From Massilia sp. R2A-15 (lineage in GTDB: Bacteria > Pseudomonadota > Gammaproteobacteria > Burkholderiales > Burkholderiaceae_D), in contig NZ_CP131935.1 of the NCBI RefSeq assembly GCF_030704305.1, forward strand, positions 1,426,001 through 1,490,000: 64,000 bases of DNA. Direction: 5' to 3'. A model generated the notes under the pieces. The model was not told the DNA's origin, searched no databases, and saw only the letters and a program-made list of their open reading frames with translations. Numbering within the stretch: the stretch's first letter is position 1; every line of letters starts with the position of its first letter. Below, piece after piece: positions 49,701-57,789 of this stretch. Made by a program: the position numbers and the translations under genes.

Positions 49701-51263
49701 ATGGGTAACGCACCTGTCTTCATGCCGGCGGCCAGCAAGCCGCTCTACATCCGCATGCACGCCAACGACAATGTGGCGATCGTGGTCAACGACGGTGGCC
49801 TGCCCGCCGGAGCCGAGTTCCCTGGCGAATTCGTGTTGAAGACGCGGGTGCCGCAGGGGCACAAGGTGGCGCTGGTGGACATCGCCGAAGGCGCCGCCAT
49901 CCTGCGCTACAACGTCGTCATCGGCTACGCGGTGCGTGACATCGAACAGGGCAGCTGGATCGAAGAGTCCGTGGTGCGCATGGCGCCGCCGCGCGAGCTG
50001 CACGGCCTGCCGGTATCGACCCGCCTGCCGGCGCCGGCCGAGCCGCTCGAAGGCTTCACGTTCGAGGGCTACCGCAATGCCGACGGCAGCGTCGCCACCC
50101 GCAATATCCTGGCGATCACCACCACCGTGCAGTGCGTGGCCGGCGTGGTCGAACATGCGGTCAAACGCATCAAGGACGCACTGCTGCCGGATTATCCGAA
50201 CGTGGACGACGTGGTGGGGCTCGAGCATACCTACGGCTGCGGCGTCGCCATCGATGCGCCCGACGCGATCATCCCGATCCGCACGCTGCGCAACATCAGC
50301 CTGAACCCGAACTTCGGCGGGCAGGCGATGGTGGTCAGCCTCGGTTGCGAGAAGCTGCAGCCTTCGCGGCTGCTGCCGGAGGGAGCGATCCCCATCCAGA
50401 ACGGGCCGTACATCGTCACGCTGCAGGACGAGGCGCACGTGGGATTCGAGTCGATGATCCAGTCGATCATGGCGATGGCGCGGCTGCGGCTTGCGGCGCT
50501 GAACCAGCGCAGGCGCGAGACCTGCAGCGCGGCCGACCTGGTGGTGGGCGTTCAGTGCGGCGGCAGCGATGCGTTTTCGGGCGTGACGGCCAATCCGGCG
50601 GTGGGTTTCGCGACCGACCTGCTGGTGCGCGCCGGCGCCACCGTGATGTTCTCCGAGACGACCGAAGTCCGCGACGGCATCGACCAGCTGACGTCGCGCG
50701 CGGTCAGCCAGGAAGTGGCCGATGCGATGATCCGCGAAATGGCCTGGTACGACGAGTATCTGCAAAAGGGCGGCGTCGACCGCAGCGCCAATACCACGCC
50801 CGGCAACAAGAAGGGCGGGCTGGCGAACATCACCGAAAAGGCCATGGGCTCGATCGTCAAGTCGGGCAGCAGCCCGATCTCCGGCGTGCTGTCGCCGGGC
50901 GAAAAGGTGAAGCAGAAGGGGCTGATCTACGCGGCCACGCCGGCCAGCGACTTCGTCTGCGGCACCTTGCAGCTGGCCGCGGGCATGAACCTGCACATCT
51001 TCACCACCGGGCGCGGCACGCCGTACGGCCTGGCGGCGGTCCCCGTGATCAAGGTGGCCACGCGCGACGACCTGGCGCGGCGCTGGCACGACTTGATGGA
51101 TGTGAATGCCGGCCGCATCGCCACCGGCGAGGCGACCATCGAGCAGGTGGGATGGGAGCTGTTCCGGCTGATGCTCGATGTCGCCAGCGGCAAGAAGACC
51201 TGGGCCGAGCACTGGAAGCTGCACAATGCGCTCACGCTGTTCAACCCGGCGCCGATCACCTGA
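49701..51263 (+). CDS. garD: galactarate dehydratase
   Basis: A 520-residue enzyme of the UxaA/GarD family, near the length of E. coli GarD (523). N-terminal SAF domain (residues about 10-100) is followed by the catalytic iron-binding domain with [70 protein letters not shown] and [19 protein letters not shown]. It dehydrates meso-galactarate to 5-keto-4-deoxy-D-glucarate, merging with the GudD branch. Last gene of the gudP unit; a terminator follows. Confidence 0.94.
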   Translation: MGNAPVFMPAASKPLYIRMHANDNVAIVVNDGGLPAGAEFPGEFVLKTRVPQGHKVALVDIAEGAAILRYNVVIGYAVRDIEQGSWIEESVVRMAPPRELHGLPVSTRLPAPAEPLEGFTFEGYRNADGSVATRNILAITTTVQCVAGVVEHAVKRIKDALLPDYPNVDDVVGLEHTYGCGVAIDAPDAIIPIRTLRNISLNPNFGGQAMVVSLGCEKLQPSRLLPEGAIPIQNGPYIVTLQDEAHVGFESMIQSIMAMARLRLAALNQRRRETCSAADLVVGVQCGGSDAFSGVTANPAVGFATDLLVRAGATVMFSETTEVRDGIDQLTSRAVSQEVADAMIREMAWYDEYLQKGGVDRSANTTPGNKKGGLANITEKAMGSIVKSGSSPISGVLSPGEKVKQKGLIYAATPASDFVCGTLQLAAGMNLHIFTTGRGTPYGLAAVPVIKVATRDDLARRWHDLMDVNAGRIATGEATIEQVGWELFRLMLDVASGKKTWAEHWKLHNALTLFNPAPIT

Positions 51264-51306
51264 CGCACACTATTTCTCCCTGCTATTTTTGCTCGTAAAA
51301 TAGTTC

Positions 51307-51334
51307 AACCCGCTTGGTTCAAGCGGGTTTTTTT
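51307..51334 (+). terminator. Rho-independent terminator after garD
   Basis: Perfect 10-bp stem AACCCGCTTG / CAAGCGGGTT with a three-base loop and a run of T. Ends the gudP-garD transcript. Confidence 0.92.
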
Positions 51335-51400
51335 ATGCTCACACCGCGAGAAACCGGCCCATCGCTCCATTGTATATTTCCATTTGGTACGCAAAGTTGA

Positions 51401-51574
51401 GTAGTATTCGAATGCGGGACGAAAATCGTGGTGCATGCCGGAGTGGGAGATGGCCCAATCCAAATTGGGCAGTTCGCTTGGCACACGGCTCGTTTATGGG
51501 ATTACGGTAGCGGCTTTGTCGTCCGGTTAACACGATTTGGACCACCTGGTCGACTGGACAAAGGCAAAATTTAA
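51401..51574 (+). pseudogene. possible gene remnant upstream of the immunity-like gene
   Basis: An open stretch between a TGA at 51398 and a TAA at 51572 without a proper start; it would read ...VVHAGVGDGPIQIGQFAWHT and end in FGPPGRLDKGKI. The composition looks coding and it stops 37 bp before a small gene with an immunity-like look, so it may be the C-terminal tip of a lost toxin-like gene. No family is recognised and the call is speculative. The rest of 51335-51611 shows nothing else. Confidence 0.25.
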
Positions 51575-51611
51575 ACAAGATGCACGAAGCTGCGGGAGAG
51601 GAAGTGTCCAC

Positions 51612-52103
51612 ATGGTTGAAGTAAACGCCGGCGATTTTGTGGAATTCATCAAACCCATAATTGAACGTCTTAGTAGAGAGCCCTGTCGCCGCAAGGCGGT
51701 CGGTCGGATGCGGAGTTTAGCACTCGAATTTGGAAATAATGCTTTGCAGATAGGTTCTGACCTGTCAATTCCTATTCCGGGAGAATGGAGACTCGGTTCA
51801 TACCGGGGCGCCTGGCGAATTGTTCAAAAGGGCAGGGTCGTCTGTGGAAGTCATGACTTAGTGGACAATCTGCAGGAGCTTAACGACAAAGTGGCGGCTC
51901 TGCAAATTGGTAGCGTGTCGGGTATTGAACTAAACTCCCCGCACGACGTTTGCGTGAGACTATCCGACGACACACATATAGATTTTCTTGGAATCTTTTC
52001 AGATGATGACGAGTTGTTCCATCTGTTCGGACCGGAGAATCTGTTCGTAAGTTACTCTTTGGAGCGTGGGTGGGAAGTCGGGAGGGCCGACGCGCCCACT
52101 TAA
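51612..52103 (+). CDS. hypothetical protein, possible immunity protein
   Basis: A 163-residue acidic soluble protein; ATG 51612 has a GGGAGAGG ribosome-binding site and is preferred to an upstream start. Visible: a helical N-terminus (VEFIKPIIERLSREP), then a beta-rich body with IPIPGEWRLGSYRGAWRIV, ELNDKVAALQIGSVSGIEL, VCVRLSDDTHIDFLGIFSDDDELFHLF and FVSYSLERGWEV. Alternating strands with an Asp/Glu-rich patch and small size recall immunity proteins of polymorphic toxins, but I recognise no named family. Its codon and base use is lower in GC than its neighbours, suggesting recent acquisition. Confidence 0.6.
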   Translation: MVEVNAGDFVEFIKPIIERLSREPCRRKAVGRMRSLALEFGNNALQIGSDLSIPIPGEWRLGSYRGAWRIVQKGRVVCGSHDLVDNLQELNDKVAALQIGSVSGIELNSPHDVCVRLSDDTHIDFLGIFSDDDELFHLFGPENLFVSYSLERGWEVGRADAPT

Positions 52104-52815
52104 GGGCCTGAGCAGCTAGGGAAGCGGCTGACAAAATGATCGTAGGCATAACTCCGGCGCCGTGGCCAGCGGAGGCGCATCGGATTCTTCGTGCGGCGCG
52201 ACGTGCACTCATTGTTCATGTAACGCTCAAATCGAAAAACGCAACCGATACGTTCGACATTGGCGGACCCACCAAGTGGGCTACCTGTTCCTTCTAATAG
52301 GGACTATTTACAGCGGCGATATCGTGAGTTTATGTTAACGTTGACGTATTCCCACGGCGACGGGGGAGGTGTGCTGGCACATGGAATCGCCCGAGAATCA
52401 GCCCGGGTTCGCGCGACGGAAGGATGGGGCTGACCCGTTCTCCGGCGCTCTCGTTGGTTCGCCAGACCGGCATAAAGTGTTTGGTCGAAAGACGTTGCGC
52501 TTGCCCCAGGGCGAAGAACATGTTGTTCGCTGGAATTGGTGAAGGTGATCGCTCTCCTGTTGCGATTGCACGAATCCGCTCTCAGTTTGACCTACCTCTG
52601 CACGCACTGATTTTGCAGGGGATTACGACGTGGACTTCATAGGCGCGACCTTCATGATTCCAGCTGCGAAGATTTCCTCAGGCTTTGACATTTTACTCAT
52701 GAGCTTGTGCCAATATGTTCGTTTGAAACCGGCGGTGTTCTCCGTACAGTTGAGGCATTATCGCGCCAACTTTGGGCGCGTCCTGTCTGCAACCTTGTAC
52801 CGGAAGGGAACCGCC
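52104..52815. other. gene-poor, lower-GC intergenic stretch
   Basis: About 710 bp in which I find no convincing gene. It has mixed base composition unlike the GC-rich flanks. The only short frame worth noting is 52136-52297 (53 codons, plus strand), without a clear ribosome-binding site and not resembling a known protein. It probably consists of degraded accessory DNA, with the last 100 bp serving as promoter region of the rhodanese gene. Confidence 0.5.
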
Positions 52816-53286
52816 ATGCCGTTCGAATTACCGGAAATTAATTTGCCTGCAGCGTTGGCCGACGCCCGCGTCGATGCCATCAGCCACGGCTTGCCCTATG
52901 CGGGCCGCATCAGCCCTCCGGCGGCCTGGGAGCTCGCGTCCCGCGGCCAGGCCTTGCTGGTCGATGTCCGCAGCAACGAGGAGCGCGTCTTCGTCGGGTA
53001 TGTCCCCGGCAGCGTGCATGTGCCCTGGGCCACCGGCACGGCCTTGATTCGGAACCCGCGGTTTGTCCGCGAGCTGCTGGCCAGGCTCGGCAGCAAGGAC
53101 AAGATCGCGCTGCTGTTGTGCCGCAGCGGCAAACGCTCGGCGCTCGCGGCGGAGGCGGCGGCCAAGGCCGGCGCGGCGCTGGTGTACAGCGTGCTGGAAG
53201 GCTTCGAGGGCGACCTCGACGCCAGTGAGCAGCGCGGACACCGCAACGGCTGGCGCGCGCATGGCCTTCCCTGGGTGCAAAGCTGA
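52816..53286 (+). CDS. rhodanese-like sulfurtransferase (encapsulin operon)
   Basis: A 156-residue single-domain rhodanese with AWELASRGQALLVDVRSNEERVFVGYVPGSVHVPW and the active-site loop LLCRSGKRSALAAEA; the catalytic Cys is near residue 102. ATG 52816 follows GGAAGGGA and leaves out an upstream low-GC extension. It would carry persulfide sulfur, for example to or from the desulfurase in this operon. The stop codon overlaps the next start (TGATG). Rhodaneses are among the known partners of family 2A encapsulin operons. Confidence 0.9.
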   Translation: MPFELPEINLPAALADARVDAISHGLPYAGRISPPAAWELASRGQALLVDVRSNEERVFVGYVPGSVHVPWATGTALIRNPRFVRELLARLGSKDKIALLLCRSGKRSALAAEAAAKAGAALVYSVLEGFEGDLDASEQRGHRNGWRAHGLPWVQS

Positions 53287-54209
53287 TGGCGCTCTTCGAC
53301 ATCGACTCCATCGTGCACGAGCTGCACGACGCGCGCCGTCACTGGCGCCAGGCCCACCGTCGCGAAGGCGAAATGCGTGGCATCGAGTTTCCCTCGCGCG
53401 ACGCGATGGCGGCGCTCATCGGCCAGCTCAAGGGCGTGCTGTTTCCGATGCGGCTGGGGCCGCCCGACCTGCGCCAGGAAAGCGAGGACTATCACGTTGC
53501 CCATGCGCTCGACTCGGCCCTGCACTCGCTGCTGCGCCAGGCTTGCCTTGAGCTGACCTACAACGCGGCGCTGCACCGGCTGACCGGCGTGGACGCCGCC
53601 GCCGAAGCGCTGGAGGCCACGCGCACTTTCGGCGCCGCCCTGCCAGGCATTCGCTCCTTGCTCGACAGCGACGTGCTCGCCTCCTACCAGGGCGACCCGG
53701 CCGCGCGCAGCGTGGACGAAGTGCTGCTGTGCTACCCGGGCGTGCTGGCGATGATCCACTACCGCCTGGCGCACTGTCTGTACCAGCTCAAGCTGCCCAT
53801 GCTGGCGCGCATCGTCGGCGAACTGGCGCATGCGGCCACCGGCATCGACATCCATCCGGGCGCGCAGATCGGCGCCGGCTTCTTCATCGACCACGGCACC
53901 GGGGTCGTGATCGGCGAAACGGCTGTCATCGGCCAGCGCGTGCGCCTGTACCAGGCCGTCACGCTGGGCGCCAAGCGCTTTCCCACCGACGCCGACGGCA
54001 ACCCGCAAAAAGGCTTGCCGCGCCACCCGGTGCTGGAAGACGAGGTGGTCATCTACGCCGGCGCCACGCTGCTGGGACGTATCACGGTGGGCAAGGGTGC
54101 GGTCATCGGCGGCAACGTCTGGCTGACCCACGACGTGGCGCCGGGCGCGCGGATTTCCCAGGCCGCCTCGCGCGAGGAAGTGGTCAGCGCCCAGGGCCGC
54201 GCGGCATGA
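53286..54209 (+). CDS. epsC: serine O-acetyltransferase (EpsC/SrpH type)
   Basis: A 307-residue enzyme: helical N-terminal part (residues about 1-175) and a left-handed beta-helix of hexapeptide repeats (IDIHPGAQIGAGFFIDHGTGVVIGETAVIG, VLEDEVVIYAGATLLGRITVGKGAVIGGNVWLT). The His in FIDHGTG is the catalytic base. It makes O-acetylserine from serine and acetyl-CoA, the acceptor for sulfide in cysteine synthesis. Longer at the N-terminus than CysE, as in the SrpH/EpsC branch found beside family 2A encapsulins. Overlaps the XRE gene by four bases. Confidence 0.92.
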   Translation: MALFDIDSIVHELHDARRHWRQAHRREGEMRGIEFPSRDAMAALIGQLKGVLFPMRLGPPDLRQESEDYHVAHALDSALHSLLRQACLELTYNAALHRLTGVDAAAEALEATRTFGAALPGIRSLLDSDVLASYQGDPAARSVDEVLLCYPGVLAMIHYRLAHCLYQLKLPMLARIVGELAHAATGIDIHPGAQIGAGFFIDHGTGVVIGETAVIGQRVRLYQAVTLGAKRFPTDADGNPQKGLPRHPVLEDEVVIYAGATLLGRITVGKGAVIGGNVWLTHDVAPGARISQAASREEVVSAQGRAA

Positions 54210-54448
54210 GCGCGTCCGCCGCGACGCTGGGCCGCAGCTTCGGCATCGGGGTGCGCCGCCTGCGCGAGGAGCGCTGCTGGTCGCAGGAGCAACTGGCCGA
54301 GCAGGCCGGCCTGAACCGCTCCTATGTCGGCGAAATCGAACGCGGCGACGTCTCCGTGTCGCTATGCACCGTGGCCAAGCTGGCCGACGCCTTCGGACTG
54401 GCGCCGTCGGCGCTGGTGGGCCGCGGTGAAAGCATCGCTGTCGCTTAA
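54206..54448 (+). CDS. XRE family transcriptional regulator
   Basis: An 80-residue protein consisting of one Cro/cI-type helix-turn-helix: GIGVRRLREERCWSQEQLAEQAGLNRSYVGEIERGDVSVSLCTVAKLADAFGL. ATG lies inside the acetyltransferase stop codon. No effector domain. Between it and the encapsulin gene is a near-palindrome (54505-54523) that could be its operator. It may control the shell and cargo genes separately from the upstream rhodanese-acetyltransferase pair. Confidence 0.9.
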   Translation: MSASAATLGRSFGIGVRRLREERCWSQEQLAEQAGLNRSYVGEIERGDVSVSLCTVAKLADAFGLAPSALVGRGESIAVA

Positions 54449-54504
54449 TTTACACACACACTGCTTGGTGGCGATAGACGGTTGAAGAGGAAAGTGCATT
54501 CCGA

Positions 54505-54523
54505 GAAACTAAGTCTGAGTTTC
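54505..54523. promoter_or_regulatory. palindromic site upstream of the encapsulin gene
   Basis: The 19-bp element has arms GAAACT and AGTTTC around AAGTCTG; 16 of 19 positions are symmetric (GAAACT.AG.CT.AGTTTC). It lies 56 bp before the shell-protein ATG and 56 bp after the XRE stop codon. Candidate operator for that regulator or for a cysteine/sulfur regulator; not matched to a known consensus. Confidence 0.55.
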
Positions 54524-54579
54524 CTGATCAGAATTCTTTCTCGCGCTTCTTTTCTTTCCTTTTTTACCGGGGGTATCAC

Positions 54580-55533
54580 ATGGCAGAGGGTGAAGTTACA
54601 GGCACAATCGACGGCACGGCCGTTCTTGGCGATTTCGCGGCGCGGCAACTTGCCAACGCCACCAAAAGCGTTCCCCAGCTCGAGACCATCAGCCCGCGCT
54701 GGCTGACCCACCTGCTGCAGTGGGCGCCGGTGGAGGCGGGCGTGTATCGCCTCAACAAGGTGCGCAACCCGGAGGCGATCAAGGTCCGCTGCACCGCGCG
54801 CGAGCACGAAAATCAGTTGCCGCGCACCTATGTGGACTACGAGGAGCGGCCGCGCGAGTATGTGCTCAACGCGGTGTCGACGATCCTCGACGTGCATACC
54901 CGCGTGTCCGACCTGTACAGCAGCCCGCACGACCAGATCAAGGAACAGCTGCGCCTGACGATCGAGACGATCAAGGAGAACCAGGAAAGCGAGCTGATCA
55001 ATAATCCGGACTACGGCCTGCTGGCCCAGGTGACCGATTCGCAGCGCATCTTTCCGCTGACCGCGGGCGGCGCGCCGACACCGGACGACATGGATGAGCT
55101 GCTCACCAAGGTGTGGAAGGAGCCGGCATTTTTCCTGACCCATCCGCTGGCCATTGCCGCGTTTGGCCGCGAGGCCACCCGGCGCGGCACGCCTCCGCCC
55201 ACCGTCAGCCTGTTCGGTTCGCAATTCGTCACCTGGCGCGGGATTCCCCTGATTCCATCGAACAAGGTGCCTGTGGCCGATGGCAAGAGCAAGATCCTGC
55301 TGCTGCGCGTCGGTGAAAAGCGCCAGGGGGTGTTGGGCCTGTTCCAGCCGGGCTTGGCGGGCGAGCAGGGGCCGGGGCTGTCGGTGCGCTTCATGGGCAT
55401 CAACCATCACGCGATCTCGTCCTATCTGATCTCGCTGTACTGCTCGCTTGCCGTGCTCGCCAGCGACGCCCTGGCGGTGCTTGACGATGTGGAGATCGGC
55501 AAGTATCACGACTATCCCGATACTTACAAGTAA
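54580..55533 (+). CDS. srpI: family 2A encapsulin nanocompartment shell protein
   Basis: A 317-residue protein with an HK97-type capsid fold by family match: LGDFAARQLANATKSVPQLETISPRWLTHLLQWAPVEAGVYRLNKV, PRTYVDYEERPREYVLNAVSTILDVHTRVSDLYSSPHDQIKEQLRLTIETIKENQESELINNPDYGLLAQV, and later FFLTHPLAIAAFGREATRRGTPPPTV and ISSYLISLYCSLAVLASDALAVLDDVEIG. These are hallmarks of SrpI-type shell proteins, which assemble into about 24-25 nm T=1 compartments around cysteine desulfurase. Length matches known SrpI. Eight bases separate it from the cargo gene. Location in an operon with acetyltransferase and rhodanese strengthens the assignment. Confidence 0.95.
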   Translation: MAEGEVTGTIDGTAVLGDFAARQLANATKSVPQLETISPRWLTHLLQWAPVEAGVYRLNKVRNPEAIKVRCTAREHENQLPRTYVDYEERPREYVLNAVSTILDVHTRVSDLYSSPHDQIKEQLRLTIETIKENQESELINNPDYGLLAQVTDSQRIFPLTAGGAPTPDDMDELLTKVWKEPAFFLTHPLAIAAFGREATRRGTPPPTVSLFGSQFVTWRGIPLIPSNKVPVADGKSKILLLRVGEKRQGVLGLFQPGLAGEQGPGLSVRFMGINHHAISSYLISLYCSLAVLASDALAVLDDVEIGKYHDYPDTYK

Positions 55534-55541
55534 GGCGCGCC

Positions 55542-57443
55542 ATGAGCCTTCCTAGTCCCTCGCGCGCGTCGGCGCCGGATCTGGTGGCGCCCGTGGCGCC
55601 GTTCGACCCGGCATTGCTGGCGCAGATGGCCAGCGCCCTGTACGGCGCCTTGCCCTCGGGTCCGCCCGGGGTGCAGGCGCCGGCCAATATTGCCCCGCCG
55701 GGCTCGCCCCTCGCCAGTCCGGCAGGCTTCGGCCCCGGCGTGCCGGGAACGCCGATGCCGCAGGGTCAGGTGCCGGGCGCCAATTTGCTGCCGGCTTCGC
55801 CGACACCGGTTCTGTCCATGGGCAACCGGGCGCCGTCGCTGTTGCCGGATGCGGTCGCCGGCAATGGCGTGCCCGACAAGGTGCACAGCGCCGTGCCGGG
55901 CTACGAGCCGCGCCTCGGCGGGGCATTGCTCGGTGTGGCGCCGCCGTCGTCACCGGCGCTGTCGGCGGACCCGATTGCGAGCTACTACTTCCTCGAGCAC
56001 GGCAATGGCCATCCCGCTTCGGCGACGCCAGACCCGCTCGACGCGCTGGTCGCGCCGGCCGTGCCGCAGGCGCCGGTTATGTCGCCCGCGCCGGCCCCGG
56101 CACTGCCGGCGACTGGCGCGCCCGAGTACTACTTCGTCGATGCGGTGGTGCTGCCCAACGATTACGTCACCCCGGCCCCGCACGCCGGCGCGCCGCTGGC
56201 AGGCGGCGGGCGTCATGCGGGCTTCGATGTCCACGCCGTGCGGCGCGATTTCCCGACCCTGCAGGAGCGCATCAACGGCCACCAGCTGGTATGGTTCGAC
56301 AACGCCGCCACTACCCACAAGCCGCAAGCGGTGATCGACCGGCTCGCGCAGTATTACGCGCATGAGAACTCGAACATCCACCGCGCCGCCCATACGATGG
56401 CCGCGCGCGCCACCGACGCCTACGAGAACGCGCGCGAAACTGTGCGCCGCTTCATCAATGCGCCCGAGGTCAGCGAAGTCATCTTCGTGCGCGGCGCCAC
56501 CGAGGCGATCAACCTGGTCGCCAAGACCTGGGGGGCGCAGCACATCGGGGAGGGCGACGAGATTATCGTTTCGCACCTGGAGCACCACGCGAACATCGTG
56601 CCGTGGCAGCAACTGGCCAGGTCCAAGGGGGCGCGCCTGCGCGTGATTCCGGTGGACGACAGCGGCCAGGTGCTGCTCGACGAATACCAGAAGCTGCTGA
56701 ACGATCGCACCAAACTGGTCGCCATCACGCAGGTGTCGAACGCGCTGGGAACGGTCACGCCGGTGAAGGAAATCGCCGCGATGGCGCGGCGCGCCGGCGC
56801 CCGCGTGCTGGTCGATGGCGCCCAGTCGGTCTCGCACATGCGCACCGACGTGCAGGACCTCGGCGCCGACTTCTTCGTCTTCTCTGGCCACAAGGTGTTC
56901 GGCCCGACCGGGATCGGCGCGTTGTGGGGCAAGCGCGAAGTGCTCGAGGACATGCCGCCGTGGCAGGGCGGCGGCAACATGATCGCCGACGTCACCTTCG
57001 AGAAGACCGTGTTCCAGCCGATTCCCAACAAGTTCGAAGCGGGCACCGGCAACATCGCCGATGCGGCCGGTCTGGCCGCGGCGCTCGATTACGTGAGCCG
57101 GGTGGGCATCGAAAACATCGCCCGCCACGAGCACGAGCTGCTGGAGTACGGCATGCGCGAGCTGGGCGCGATCAGGGGCGTGCGCCTGATCGGCACTGCC
57201 GCCGGCAAGGCCAGCGTGATGTCGTTCCTGCTGGCCGGGTACAGCACCGCCGAGGTCGGGGACGCGCTCAACGAGCAGGGCATCGCGGTGCGCACCGGGC
57301 ACCATTGCGCCCAGCCTATCCTGCGCCGTTTCGGGACGGAGACCACGGTGCGGCCATCGCTGGCGTTCTACAACACCTTCGATGAGATCGACCTGCTGGT
57401 GAAGGTGGTGCGCGGCTTGGCCGGACGCGGGCGATCGCTGTAG
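55542..57443 (+). CDS. family 2A encapsulin cargo protein: cysteine desulfurase
   Basis: A 633-residue protein. Residues about 230-633 are a SufS-type cysteine desulfurase: WFDNAATTHKPQAVI, VRGATEAINLVA, SHLEHHANIVPW, VDGAQSVSHM, FSGHKVFGPTGIG with the PLP Lys (451) and TGHHCAQP with the catalytic Cys (589). Residues about 1-225 are Pro/Ala/Gly-rich and predicted disordered, the encapsulation region of family 2A cargo. Within it are an amphipathic helix (FDPALLAQMASALYGALP, 21-38) and two aromatic motifs (SYYFLE near 147, EYYFVD near 195). It takes sulfur from L-cysteine, leaving alanine, inside the shell. Confidence 0.95.
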   Translation: MSLPSPSRASAPDLVAPVAPFDPALLAQMASALYGALPSGPPGVQAPANIAPPGSPLASPAGFGPGVPGTPMPQGQVPGANLLPASPTPVLSMGNRAPSLLPDAVAGNGVPDKVHSAVPGYEPRLGGALLGVAPPSSPALSADPIASYYFLEHGNGHPASATPDPLDALVAPAVPQAPVMSPAPAPALPATGAPEYYFVDAVVLPNDYVTPAPHAGAPLAGGGRHAGFDVHAVRRDFPTLQERINGHQLVWFDNAATTHKPQAVIDRLAQYYAHENSNIHRAAHTMAARATDAYENARETVRRFINAPEVSEVIFVRGATEAINLVAKTWGAQHIGEGDEIIVSHLEHHANIVPWQQLARSKGARLRVIPVDDSGQVLLDEYQKLLNDRTKLVAITQVSNALGTVTPVKEIAAMARRAGARVLVDGAQSVSHMRTDVQDLGADFFVFSGHKVFGPTGIGALWGKREVLEDMPPWQGGGNMIADVTFEKTVFQPIPNKFEAGTGNIADAAGLAAALDYVSRVGIENIARHEHELLEYGMRELGAIRGVRLIGTAAGKASVMSFLLAGYSTAEVGDALNEQGIAVRTGHHCAQPILRRFGTETTVRPSLAFYNTFDEIDLLVKVVRGLAGRGRSL

Positions 57444-57789
57444 ACAAAGGGGATGTTCGCAGCATCGGGGTCAGGTCCGGCGGACCTGGCCCCATTTTCA
57501 TTTTTACGGGCACGGCCACCAATGGCGCCAACCCTGATAAGCTAGCTCCCGGACGGTAGCCGAGGCTTGCGTTGTCCCCATCCCACGCACCCGAAAAGCG
57601 TGGAAATTACGCCTCACCGCGATGTTTTCCTAAATGCAATTTCGACCCGCATCGTTTATTATCTGGCGGGCGCGCTTGCATGAATCCTCCCCAATGATGA
57701 AACTGACCACCTCACCGGCCCTGCTTGGCATTTTGCCAACGAACCTCTGCAGGGCGATCCGCAGATTGTGCCGGCAGGAGCAGCGCGCA
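57444..57789. other. intergenic region with family B repeat copy and promoter
   Basis: About 350 bp between the desulfurase stop and the GGDEF-EAL start. It contains the repeat at 57467-57493 followed by ATTTTCATTTTT, which may end the encapsulin transcript, then about 290 bp with no recognisable gene. In-frame alternative starts for the next gene exist at 57634 and 57694. Confidence 0.5.
57467..57493. repeat. palindromic repeat, family B copy 6
   Basis: Arms GGGGTCAGGTCC and GGACCTGGCCCC around GGC, then ATTTTCATTTTT. Placed 23 bp after the encapsulin cargo gene, likely to fold as a transcript end. Confidence 0.87.

Noticed and set aside
48273..51224. 983-codon minus-strand frame opposite gudP and garD
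   Set aside because: Low-complexity His/Arg/Asp-rich mirror of two clear plus-strand genes.
52330..52642. Short overlapping frames on both strands in the gene-poor patch
   Set aside because: No ribosome-binding site, no coding bias and no recognisable sequence; reported only as gene-poor region.
53729..54205. Extended frame upstream of the XRE regulator start
   Set aside because: Lies within the acetyltransferase gene in another frame; the regulator start at 54206 forms the usual four-base overlap and includes the whole helix-turn-helix.
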